DNA of 8,096 nucleotides from JACOTV01 sp964445135 (GCA_964445135.1 CAYUJW010000045.1:1-8096), one strand, 5' to 3'. Positions 1-6,430 are shown, counted from the first letter of the stretch. Made by a program: numbers and translations. The notes: generated by a model not told the origin, from the letters alone.

Positions 1-61
1 TATTTCCGGCATAATCGACCAGGGTGACGACCGGATTAAAGTATCCTTCGCGATCAAGCAT
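1..61 (-). CDS. Possible N-terminal fragment of a gene running off the left edge (weak)
   Basis: On the minus strand an ATG at 61-59 opens a frame of 20 codons that reaches the window edge without a stop. It reads MLDREGYFNPVVTLV followed by DYAGN. An in-frame TGA lies seven codons upstream, so this ATG would be the first usable start. The residues look protein-like, but 20 open codons are quite likely by chance and no family can be named. There is no clear Shine-Dalgarno sequence. If real, it is divergent from the CPBP-like gene with 89 bp between starts. A competing reading is a plus-strand C-terminus in frame 2 (ISGIIDQGDDRIKVSF..., stop TGA at 69-71). The two cannot be separated from this window. 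Confidence 0.25.
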   Translation of the reverse strand, partial: MLDREGYFNPVVTLVDYAGN

Positions 62-100
62 GGTTGCTGATAACTTTCTTCACACATGTCTCCATCGACA

Positions 101-118
101 TGCTCGTTATGCTCGTTG
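101..118. repeat. 9-bp tandem duplication upstream of the CPBP-like gene
   Basis: TGCTCGTTA (101-109) is followed directly by TGCTCGTTG (110-118), matching at 8 of 9 positions. The second copy overlaps the proposed -35 element (116-121) of the gene starting at 151. It could be a small regulatory repeat or a chance duplication. Two copies are too few to decide. Confidence 0.3.
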
Positions 119-144
119 CTTTTGTATCCAAAGTCAGCTAGCAT
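116..144 (+). promoter_or_regulatory. Candidate sigma70-type promoter, leaderless, for the CPBP-like gene
   Basis: TTGCTT (116-121) and TAGCAT (139-144) are separated by exactly 17 nt, matching TTGACA and TATAAT at 3 and 4 positions respectively. The -10 hexamer ends 6 nt before the ATG at 151, so the predicted transcription start falls on the first base of the start codon. There is no Shine-Dalgarno sequence between 139 and 150. The individual hexamers are weak. The spacing, and the same arrangement at two other genes in the window, are what support the call. Confidence 0.35.
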
Positions 145-150
145 GTTTTC

Positions 151-798
151 ATGGCGAAACGCAAACCACTATCACACTTGGAGAAATCACTCAACGTATG
201 GGGCATAGTCCTCCTCTTGTGGAGTGTATATCGAGGCATCTTCCATATCGATATGGGTATTTGGTTTGATGAATTTGTTGCTAAGCCCATCATTTTTCTC
301 TATCCAATTTACTACTTTATCGTAAACGTCGAGAAAAAGAGGTTTTTTGAGGGTATATCGTTATGGAGCACGGGATATATGCGCGACGTGTTGTATGGAA
401 TAGGCGTTGGATCGCTCTTTCTGGTCACTTCTTTTGCAACAAGTACATTTATTATCCGTGGGCTCGATGCATATATTGGTCTTTTTGCCTTAGCATTTGT
501 TTCAAGTTTCTCAGAAGAAGCATTGTCTCGCGGATTTATTCTGAATCGCATTTATAACGAGCATCGCAATAAAATATTATCAGCGCTTGCGGCCAGTATA
601 TTGTTTTTTATAATTCGTATTCCAATTCTGATGACAGACCCAAACCTCATGGGTATTAATCTGATTCAGATAATGGTTATGAATATGCTGCTGAGCATCA
701 TTATTTCACTGCTATTTTTACTCCGAAGAAGCCTTCTTTTTGCCGTGATGATTCACACAATGTACATCTTGAGCTTGTACTACTTCGGCGCAATGTAG
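151..798 (+). CDS. CPBP (Abi/CaaX-protease-like) family intramembrane protein with a degenerate active site
   Basis: This 215-residue, very hydrophobic protein has about six to seven membrane segments (roughly 14-31, 42-59, 80-101, 107-121, 141-159, 168-190, 194-212). The first CPBP motif EExxxR is clear: E122, E123 and R127, followed by G128. CPBP proteins are membrane glutamic/metallo-type proteases related to CaaX prenyl endopeptidase; in bacteria some confer bacteriocin self-immunity and many have unknown roles. The second motif, normally FxxxH, reads F152-FII-R156, so the usual His is Arg. In the last segment H202 is present, but the Asn/Asp expected four residues later is Ile206. The protein may therefore be a non-proteolytic member or use a variant site. 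The ATG start follows a possible leaderless promoter. The 3' end overlaps the convergent glycosyltransferase gene by 19 bp. Its role beside glycan genes is unknown. Confidence 0.75.
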   Translation: MAKRKPLSHLEKSLNVWGIVLLLWSVYRGIFHIDMGIWFDEFVAKPIIFLYPIYYFIVNVEKKRFFEGISLWSTGYMRDVLYGIGVGSLFLVTSFATSTFIIRGLDAYIGLFALAFVSSFSEEALSRGFILNRIYNEHRNKILSALAASILFFIIRIPILMTDPNLMGINLIQIMVMNMLLSIIISLLFLLRRSLLFAVMIHTMYILSLYYFGAM

Positions 799-2432
799 AA
801 GAAAAAAGATTGGTGCCCCGCCTTTGTTACGTACTCTAATTGCAATGGATCAAGTCGTGATAGGCTTTCATAGTTTGGAAGATCCGTTGGTACACCGATG
901 ACCAGGGAGCCGGGGGGAATGGGATTGGGGATATTAAACTCATACTTGCCAAAACGCTCGACTTGGCCAAATCCGTATTCATCAGCAGGCGTCAGACGCG
1001 CCATCTGTTGATAGGTGTCAGGATCGAATTTGGTAAAAAAGAGGGTGTAGATATATGGTTGTCCTGCAGCTTTTGAAATATATACATTTTTAAAATTGGG
1101 GTGATCGTTGAGATACTTTCCTACTTCTGCATATCCACATTGTTGAGCCACAATTACTTCGTCACGATTTGGGTAATGGTATAGGAATATTTGCCATGTC
1201 ATCAGCTGGTAAAACCCATACGCGCCAACACAAAAAATCATTACATATCGTCCAACGCTCGGATGCGCTTGCCATATCTTTGATGTTGCGCTGTGATATA
1301 TACCGACGGCAGCCGCCACATGAATAAGAGGCAGGAGAAATAAGGTTCTTGTGATCGAAATATCAGCCCATGAAAGTGAGCCTGCGACGGGAGCAACAAT
1401 CAAAAAAAGTAAAAAAATGAGTGAGTTTTGTCGGGGATTTCGAAATATATGGAAAAGCCCAATAAGAAAAAATCCATATGTGACTATGTTGACCATCGAC
1501 ATGTCTTGATAGCCAAAGCGGTAATTGAGGTCGCCTCGTTCAACCAAAAATTGCGGCGCATAATACTGTGCATGTTTGAGTACAATATCACGAAGTGCAA
1601 CGGTTGCCTTGTTAAAAAAGATCGGATTTCCTCCTTCGGTGCGATATTCCAATACTTTCAAATGCAGTCCTTCGGAATTAAAGTAGAACAGGCTATTGAC
1701 TCGAGCTGGCGCAAAGAATAAATCGGGGATAAATAAAATAAAAACCGCAATCGACATAGCAAGTGCGTATTTCATGGGGAATGTTTTTCGCATCACCAGT
1801 ACCCAGGCGACGAAAAGAAAACACAGTGCATATATGCGCCCTGCCTGATACCCAAGCATGGCAATTGCCAATGAAAGTATTGTGGCTATAACCCACTTCC
1901 ACGTCTTTCGGTCAATCGCGTGTACGAAAAATCCAAGTGCAAATACCATAGCGAGTGTGCTGATATAAACTTCATGTGCATGGCGACCAACGCTATGGAG
2001 GCCTAAGGAAAATGTGGCGATGGTGCATGCAATAAGCGCAATGCTTCGACGTCGAAACAAGGCGCTCGCTAGCATATATATCGCAATAGGGAAGATGAGG
2101 CTGGCCACCATATTAGGTGCTCGAACTGAATCAACGGTGAGACCGAAGGCGGCAATAAACGGTATCGAAATATACGAATAGAGCGGCATCTTGTACTCTC
2201 CAAACGATTTGAAGCGAATAGGAAATGGTTGCCCGTACTCATCACGTCCCGTCTTCAGGATTGAGTAGGCGTTGTAGCCATGAGCTGCCTCATCTGCATT
2301 AAAACATGCCTGTGTCGTTTGTTTTTGGAAGAGATTAAGAGCAAGAGAAATGAGGCAAAGTGCGGTCACCGCGATGATTGTGAATTTTGTCTTTGTTTGG
2401 TTATTTGCGCTCACGTGTTTAAAAAATCTCAT
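780..2432 (-). CDS. GT39/ArnT-like (PMT_2) polytopic membrane glycosyltransferase
   Basis: This 550-residue GT-C-fold protein belongs to the PMT/ArnT superfamily, which transfers sugars from polyprenyl-phosphate donors on the outer face of the membrane. A first membrane segment (about 17-35) leads into an extracytoplasmic loop with the catalytic-type acidic pair D47-E48, then GYNAYSILKTG and RDEYG (63-67). This is the family signature, in a form I associate with Patescibacteria. About ten further hydrophobic segments follow up to residue ~415. LNYRFGYQDM (302-311) sits in a conserved extracytoplasmic loop. Residues ~430-550 form a hydrophilic C-terminal domain, probably extracytoplasmic, possibly for acceptor binding. 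It is the last gene of the minus-strand operon, 26 bp after the GT2 gene, with no Shine-Dalgarno sequence before its ATG. The sugar and acceptor (glycan, lipid or protein) cannot be read from the sequence. Confidence 0.85.
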   Translation of the reverse strand: MRFFKHVSANNQTKTKFTIIAVTALCLISLALNLFQKQTTQACFNADEAAHGYNAYSILKTGRDEYGQPFPIRFKSFGEYKMPLYSYISIPFIAAFGLTVDSVRAPNMVASLIFPIAIYMLASALFRRRSIALIACTIATFSLGLHSVGRHAHEVYISTLAMVFALGFFVHAIDRKTWKWVIATILSLAIAMLGYQAGRIYALCFLFVAWVLVMRKTFPMKYALAMSIAVFILFIPDLFFAPARVNSLFYFNSEGLHLKVLEYRTEGGNPIFFNKATVALRDIVLKHAQYYAPQFLVERGDLNYRFGYQDMSMVNIVTYGFFLIGLFHIFRNPRQNSLIFLLFLIVAPVAGSLSWADISITRTLFLLPLIHVAAAVGIYHSATSKIWQAHPSVGRYVMIFCVGAYGFYQLMTWQIFLYHYPNRDEVIVAQQCGYAEVGKYLNDHPNFKNVYISKAAGQPYIYTLFFTKFDPDTYQQMARLTPADEYGFGQVERFGKYEFNIPNPIPPGSLVIGVPTDLPNYESLSRLDPLQLEYVTKAGHQSFFFYIAPK

Positions 2433-2458
2433 AGCGTATATTTCGTGGTGTGGATGAT

Positions 2459-3352
2459 TTATGAATGACTCTTTAAAATGTCCGTATCATGCAGTGTAGC
2501 ATATCGCGTTGCATGCGAGATGGTTGCGTGTCTTTTTAGTGCATCATAATATGCACGAATCACCCACCATTCTCGATGAATGGCGGCATTTGTGAGCAGC
2601 TTGGAAAGTCGAGCAGCGTGTTGCGCGCGCCACGGATGATGACTAATGTTTCGCCAGGTAAATAGGAGTTGATTGCGAAAGGCGATCATTTTGACATATG
2701 TTTTGTCAAAAGTTCCCGTTGTTGTTTCGTGATGATGTGTCACTTCTATTTCAGGATCAAAAATGACTGAATAACCAGCCTTTTTTGCGCGATAGCTCAA
2801 GTCAACGTCTTCCCAGTAAAAAGGAGCATATACTTCATCAAATCCACCAAGACTATCGACAACTGATTTTTTCAAGATGCAACTTCCCCCCTCTGCCCAG
2901 CCGTTTTCTCCGTATTTCAAATCTGTCGCGCGTCGATGTTGAACAAGTCCTCGATCCCAATATATATCATTTTTCCCCACACGTGATCCATCGCGTTCAA
3001 TCTGTACAAAGGAGACTCCAAACAACCGATCATCTTTCATCAACTGATCAAGGCCGCGTTTATACGAATCGTCATGCAATATCACATCTGTGTTAAGAAG
3101 CATGAGGTGCGATCGTGTCGCCTGACTGATCCCGCTATTGACGGCAGGGCCAAATCCGCCATTTTTCTGTCGCTCGATCACATGAACTGGCAGGTGAGCG
3201 AGGAGGTTGGTAATTGGGGTTTGAGGATAATCGTTAACAACAATCACTTCACAATCTTTGAGAAACTTCAAATTATGAGTAAGATTTTTAAGTAGCATCT
3301 GCTCATTTTTATATGATGGGATGATGACTGAAATGGGAAGTTCGTGTGTCAT
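2459..3352 (-). CDS. GT2 family glycosyltransferase (rhamnosyltransferase-like)
   Basis: This 297-residue GT-A-fold inverting transferase probably works at the cytoplasmic membrane face with a nucleotide-sugar donor. Landmarks in order are: the N-terminal strand ISVIIPSYKNE (7-17); N40-D41, binding the nucleotide base; NGGFGPAVNSG (64-74); the metal-binding LNTDV (86-90), an N-T-D form of the DXD motif; the acceptor-loop EGG (154-156); WEDVDLSYR (180-188), carrying the ED catalytic-base motif; and HHH (206-208), which often completes metal or donor binding. This order matches the WbbL/rhamnosyltransferase-like branch of GT2, and length is typical. There is no membrane segment. Its ATG overlaps the stop of the upstream GT4 gene as ATGA (3349-3352), so the two are probably translationally coupled. 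The bases just before the ATG (ATTACCTC) contain no Shine-Dalgarno sequence. The family is secure; rhamnose specificity is a guess. Confidence 0.9.
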   Translation of the reverse strand: MTHELPISVIIPSYKNEQMLLKNLTHNLKFLKDCEVIVVNDYPQTPITNLLAHLPVHVIERQKNGGFGPAVNSGISQATRSHLMLLNTDVILHDDSYKRGLDQLMKDDRLFGVSFVQIERDGSRVGKNDIYWDRGLVQHRRATDLKYGENGWAEGGSCILKKSVVDSLGGFDEVYAPFYWEDVDLSYRAKKAGYSVIFDPEIEVTHHHETTTGTFDKTYVKMIAFRNQLLFTWRNISHHPWRAQHAARLSKLLTNAAIHREWWVIRAYYDALKRHATISHATRYATLHDTDILKSHS

Positions 3353-4458
3353 GAGGTAATGATATCGTCAAATAAATGTTTTTGGAACGAGGTGATGGAA
3401 AATTCGCGTTTCACATAGTCGTGCGCTGCTTGTGAAACCTGCCTGCGTTCATTGTTTTTTTCTAAACTCAGTTGTGTCATTTGTTCAATGAGTTGCTCTG
3501 GGTTGTCAAAAAGGTATCCAGTTCTCGTATTTTGAATAATTTCTCGTGGCCCCCCGGCGTTGTATGCGCACACCACACATCCGGCTGCCATCGCCTCAAG
3601 TGGGGTAATGCCAAAGTGTTCAACTTGCTCGGGATGAAGTTCTTGATCAACCCCAAGGCCTGTCATGTGCCAAAAAAACTCTGCTCGTTTGTACAGCTGC
3701 TGAAGAGAGTCAAATGGGGCATTGGCAAGCAGAGTGACTGATGGATGCGCTTGTGCAAGCGACTTTAGCTCATCAAAATATTCCTGATCCTCAGCTTTTA
3801 GTCCGCCTGCGACGACGAGTCGATACTTGGCATATGCAGGACATGATTGTTGTAATTTGATGAAGGTCTCAATGAGCTCTTTTTGCTTTTTGTTATGGAG
3901 GTGTTTGAAAAATCGACCCACTGACAAGATCAGTTGTTCTTTGGCTGGCGGATCAAACAGTGCAAGGGACGAATCACTCACCGATGGATAATGCACGATC
4001 GAAGTATGGCCCCATGTGGCCAGCCACTGCTTTGTGAACTGAGAATTGGCGATAATATTCCAATTGTGAAACTTCAACTTATCAAGAGACGTGTGTGGAT
4101 ACAGTTGGAATGATGGAACCATGGCGTAGAGAAAATTGTGTTTGGCGAGTGAGAAAAAATAACTTCCATCGGGTATGTAAAAGAGTGTGTCAAACTGACT
4201 CAGCATGAATGCTCGTTTTATGGGATTTTGAGGTGCATGAAACAGCTCTTTCTCAATGATTGGATTTACAAAGCGAATGCCAAGCGTTTCTTGAATCTTG
4301 CTGAGTATATTTGTGTCGTGCCAGGCAATGTGTACCTGGTATCCTGCTTTTTCCATGATTTTTAATATCGTGAGCATATGCTGCTCGCCACCACCGACCA
4401 CATCAAGGTATGGGTCGTAGAGAAGAACTTTTTTTGAGGGGTGGGAATTGGTATTCAT
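3349..4458 (-). CDS. GT4 family glycosyltransferase (GT-B fold, Glycos_transf_1)
   Basis: This 369-residue retaining GT-B transferase probably uses a nucleotide sugar at the inner membrane face. The N-terminal Rossmann domain opens with KVLLYDPYLD and the glycine-rich GGGEQ (22-26). The C-terminal donor domain has LSVGRFF (178-184), LVVAGGL (204-210) and the EX7E motif, E280-HFGITPL-E288, followed by AMAAGCVV and GGPREII; these are typical GT4 donor-binding elements. The frame stays open upstream to an ATG at 4698, but those extra 80 residues have no family similarity and lie inside the preceding gene. The ATG at 4458 gives a normal N-terminus directly before the first beta strand, and leaves a 4-bp gap after the WaaE-like stop (4465-4463). 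No Shine-Dalgarno sequence is visible. The downstream GT2 start overlaps its stop (ATGA). Donor and acceptor are unknown. Confidence 0.9.
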   Translation of the reverse strand: MNTNSHPSKKVLLYDPYLDVVGGGEQHMLTILKIMEKAGYQVHIAWHDTNILSKIQETLGIRFVNPIIEKELFHAPQNPIKRAFMLSQFDTLFYIPDGSYFFSLAKHNFLYAMVPSFQLYPHTSLDKLKFHNWNIIANSQFTKQWLATWGHTSIVHYPSVSDSSLALFDPPAKEQLILSVGRFFKHLHNKKQKELIETFIKLQQSCPAYAKYRLVVAGGLKAEDQEYFDELKSLAQAHPSVTLLANAPFDSLQQLYKRAEFFWHMTGLGVDQELHPEQVEHFGITPLEAMAAGCVVCAYNAGGPREIIQNTRTGYLFDNPEQLIEQMTQLSLEKNNERRQVSQAAHDYVKREFSITSFQKHLFDDIITS

Positions 4459-4462
4459 GGAA

Positions 4463-5245
4463 TTAATCGGGGCGGTGCGCCTCAGCGGTGCGCTTTGTTC
4501 GTTGTTCAAAGACAATAAGATAGGTGATGGTCTTTGAATAGGCTTGATATACGCTCTCCATGTAGCCAACGACCCCATCTTTATATCCCCGGTTCTTGAT
4601 GAGTCTTCGATAAAGCTCACCTGCAAACTTGCGCATAAAGATAAGAGTTCCGGCCGCCGTATGTGCGCGGGCAAGAAGTGAGGCTTCGATACTTTCATAT
4701 TTTATAGTCTTTTGAACCATGAGGGCAAAATCACCATGAAAGTAGTGTAAAAATGCATGTGTCATGTGTCCCATTGTGCCCTCGATAATCGGGGTCGCGT
4801 GGATGCGTGCCGGCCACTCTTTAATGGCTTTTGTTTGGAAAAGTCGCGTTTGTGCATCTGGCCACCAGCCGCCATGACGAAGCCACACGCGGCGAGCAAA
4901 GATATTTTTTCGGGGAACTTTCAGGTGTGTGTGATTGGTGAGCTGAATGGTTTTTTTAATTTCCAAAGCGAGGGGTTCGCTCATGCGTTCGTCGGCATCC
5001 AGAATGAATACCCAATCAGTTTTGACCGTTGCAATTCCTGCCGCGCGGGCTGGCTCAACATATTCAACTGGCTCAATAGTCGTCACACGACTGCCAGCTT
5101 TTATCGCAATTTTGCGCGTATCATCATCGCTTCCGATATCAATAACTGTGATGTTGTCGCAGAGCAAACGCGCGCTTTGTACGCATTCTGCGATTTCGTC
5201 AGCGTTATTTCGTGCAAAAATAAGTGCCGTAATAGTAATTGGCAT
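4463..5245 (-). CDS. GT2 family glycosyltransferase, WaaE/LgtF (KdtX)-like
   Basis: This 260-residue GT-A transferase is the first gene of the minus-strand operon. It begins ITALIFARNNADEI, has the nucleotide-binding VIDIGSDDDT (34-43), and carries the metal-binding DADE (83-86). The segment 121-136, with W121, H124, GGWWPD and TRLF, is typical of the WaaE/LgtF branch (in LPS-making bacteria, beta-1,4-glucosyltransferases acting on inner-core heptose). Residues 165-260 form a basic C-terminal region with long helices, likely to lie on the membrane; no clear membrane span is seen. If the host is a patescibacterium, which usually lacks Kdo/heptose LPS core, the true acceptor is probably a different lipid-linked glycan. 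The ATG at 5245-5243 has no Shine-Dalgarno sequence and sits 7 nt after a TATACT hexamer. Family call is firm; sugar specificity is open. Confidence 0.88.
   Translation of the reverse strand: MPITITALIFARNNADEIAECVQSARLLCDNITVIDIGSDDDTRKIAIKAGSRVTTIEPVEYVEPARAAGIATVKTDWVFILDADERMSEPLALEIKKTIQLTNHTHLKVPRKNIFARRVWLRHGGWWPDAQTRLFQTKAIKEWPARIHATPIIEGTMGHMTHAFLHYFHGDFALMVQKTIKYESIEASLLARAHTAAGTLIFMRKFAGELYRRLIKNRGYKDGVVGYMESVYQAYSKTITYLIVFEQRTKRTAEAHRPD
4472..4493. repeat. Short direct repeat at the 3' end of the WaaE-like gene
   Basis: GCGGTGCGC occurs at 4472-4480 and again at 4485-4493, a 9-bp exact repeat with a 13-bp period. It lies inside the last codons of the WaaE-like gene, just before the GT4 start. 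Because 13 is not a multiple of three, the two copies encode different residues (RTA and AHR). It is probably incidental. Confidence 0.35.
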
Positions 5246-5252
5246 AGGTCAA

Positions 5253-5280
5253 AGTATATATAGTATAAATGAGTTGGCGA
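5253..5280 (-). promoter_or_regulatory. Candidate promoter of the minus-strand glycosyltransferase operon
   Basis: On the minus strand TATACT (5258-5253) lies 7 nt before the ATG at 5245, placing the predicted transcription start within a base or so of the start codon. A -35-like TCGCCA (5280-5275, 4 of 6 to TTGACA) is 16 nt upstream. A second TATACT (5267-5262) lies 9 bp further upstream and could serve a start with a short leader. No Shine-Dalgarno sequence separates either box from the ATG. The -10 boxes are good and the -35 is poor. Confidence 0.4.
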
Positions 5281-5303
5281 CTAATTGGGGCGCTTACCTC
5301 ATA

Positions 5304-5316
5304 TTGCAAACTGCAA
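5304..5316. promoter_or_regulatory. Small inverted repeat over the -35 element (possible operator)
   Basis: TTGCA (5304-5308) and TGCAA (5312-5316) form a perfect 5-bp inverted repeat around a 3-nt centre. It covers the proposed -35 box of the plus-strand GT-C genes and sits in the shared divergent region, where a bound regulator could affect both operons. Half-sites of five bases are short, so chance is a real alternative. Confidence 0.22.
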
Positions 5317-5332
5317 AAAAGTAATTTATAGT
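5304..5332 (+). promoter_or_regulatory. Candidate promoter of the plus-strand GT-C pair
   Basis: TTGCAA (5304-5309, 4 of 6 to TTGACA) and TATAGT (5327-5332, 5 of 6 to TATAAT) are exactly 17 nt apart. The predicted transcription start is near 5339, giving a leader of about 8-9 nt before the ATG at 5348. That leader (5339-5347) holds no Shine-Dalgarno sequence. This is the best-formed promoter in the window by spacing and -10 quality. Confidence 0.5.
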
Positions 5333-5347
5333 TGATGAATTGATGCT

Positions 5348-6430
5348 ATGAGCTATCTCTACTTTCTTATTCTCGCCGTTCTTTCGATATACTCGTACGC
5401 CTTAATTGATACAAACCTCACTCTCTTTAATCATCCAACATGGGAACTGTTTCGCAATGCAATGGTTAGTCTTGGCTATTTTCATCGCGACATCTCAGCA
5501 ATAATCTACACCGTTTTGTTGAGTCTCTTGTGGATCACTCATTTGTATTTGGTGCGTCAGGCTGCGCGCGTAAAGCTCAAAATCATCGTTGCGGCAGGTG
5601 TCATGTTTGTTCTTTTTGCGTATCCACTTTTGTCCCATGATGTATTTAATTACTTGTTTGATGCAAAAATTGTTACACACTATCACAGCAATCCCTACGT
5701 GCACACACCTATTGAATATAGTGGCGATTTGTGGCTGCGCTTTATGCACTGGACCCATCGCACCTATCCATACGGTCCATCATTTTTGATTCTTACTGTC
5801 CCAACCTTGTTTATATCTATGGGGAAGTTTATCGTGGCACTCGGTGTGCTGAAGCTTCAATATGCGGCATTGTATGCGATAACCGTTTTGGCCTTGGCAA
5901 GGCGAAAACGTGAGTGGGCGATATTTTTTGCCACAAGTCCGCTGGTTGTTGTTGAGGGGCTTATGAATATGCACAATGATATGTTGGCTGTATGCATCAG
6001 CATCCTTGGTCTCCTGTATATGAAAGAGCAACCACGCTACGCACGAATATTGCTCGTCTTTTCAGGACTTATCAAATACACGACCCTGCCGTTTATTTTG
6101 TTAGCTGAGAAATCAAAGCAGTTGAGGATGATTGGCTTAGCAGGTGTTGTGGCGGTCATGGGATATCTCACCTTTATCATCGATACGCAAATGCAACCTT
6201 GGTACTTTCTCACGCTCTACGCATTCATTCCGCTGTACTATTTGCGTTTGAAAACGTATGGGATATTTTTAAATGGCATGCTCTATATGTATATCTATTT
6301 CATCGCAATTGGAGAGTGGTCAAATACGCTGAAATATCAAATTGCTGCCGTCTCACTCGTTATTAACATTGTGTATAATTATCTCAATGGCCGACGCAAA
6401 ACATCGCATCCTCTCCACGTTGGGACGTAG
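5348..6430 (+). CDS. GT-C fold membrane glycosyltransferase (GT87/MptB/PIG-M-like mannosyltransferase family)
   Basis: This 360-residue polytopic protein has about ten hydrophobic segments, starting with 3-20. After the third membrane segment comes an extracytoplasmic loop with the acidic signature LLSHDVFNYLFDAK (93-106, D98 the likely key aspartate), then NPY (115-117) and YPYGP (140-144). This order, S-x-D-V-x-x-Y / NPY / YPYGP, is shared by polyprenol-phosphate-mannose-dependent GT-C enzymes such as MptB, GT87 (DUF2029) and PIG-M-like proteins. Later MNMHND (206-211), GLIKYT (240-245) and QPWY (283-286) are also typical of these families. It probably adds mannose or a similar sugar outside the membrane from a polyprenyl-phosphate donor. 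It leads the plus-strand pair, and its last 44 bp overlap the next gene. The ATG at 5348 begins directly at membrane segment 1. The superfamily is secure, the exact family less so. Confidence 0.78.
   Translation: MSYLYFLILAVLSIYSYALIDTNLTLFNHPTWELFRNAMVSLGYFHRDISAIIYTVLLSLLWITHLYLVRQAARVKLKIIVAAGVMFVLFAYPLLSHDVFNYLFDAKIVTHYHSNPYVHTPIEYSGDLWLRFMHWTHRTYPYGPSFLILTVPTLFISMGKFIVALGVLKLQYAALYAITVLALARRKREWAIFFATSPLVVVEGLMNMHNDMLAVCISILGLLYMKEQPRYARILLVFSGLIKYTTLPFILLAEKSKQLRMIGLAGVVAVMGYLTFIIDTQMQPWYFLTLYAFIPLYYLRLKTYGIFLNGMLYMYIYFIAIGEWSNTLKYQIAAVSLVINIVYNYLNGRRKTSHPLHVGT
6374..6379 (+). promoter_or_regulatory. Consensus -10 box just before the second GT-C gene (possible internal promoter)
   Basis: A perfect TATAAT lies at 6374-6379 inside the end of the upstream gene, 7 nt before the ATG at 6387. 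That is the same spacing as TATACT before the gene starting at 5245. No good -35 hexamer is found 16-18 nt upstream (6351-6356 reads TCTCAC). It also falls within coding sequence, so it may be chance. If active, it would give a nearly leaderless mRNA for the downstream gene. Confidence 0.3.

Noticed and set aside
3349..3351. Reading TGA as glycine (code 25, as in Gracilibacteria/Absconditabacteria).
   Set aside because: The TGA ending the GT4 gene leads straight into the GT2 gene in another frame, and another gene ends at TGA 8088-8090. Tryptophans and glycines in conserved motifs use standard codons with no in-frame TGA.
4459..4698. An 80-residue N-terminal extension of the GT4 gene, starting at ATG 4698.
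   Set aside because: It lies wholly inside the well-supported WaaE-like gene in another frame, has no GT4 similarity, and the ATG at 4458 gives a normal GT4 N-terminus 4 bp after the preceding stop.
4757..5263. A 168-codon plus-strand open frame opposite the WaaE-like gene.
   Set aside because: It is antisense to a gene with clear GT2 motifs, is rich in Cys and low-complexity shadow composition, and shows no recognisable domain.
4947..5324. A 125-codon plus-strand open frame running into the divergent promoter region.
   Set aside because: It is a shadow of the WaaE-like gene; the Ser/Ala-rich translation has no domain and the frame would run through both promoter candidates.
6342..6386. A TTG start at 6342 for the second GT-C gene.
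   Set aside because: It would lengthen the overlap with the upstream gene to 89 bp and add 15 residues not typical of the family; the first ATG (6387) is a better start.
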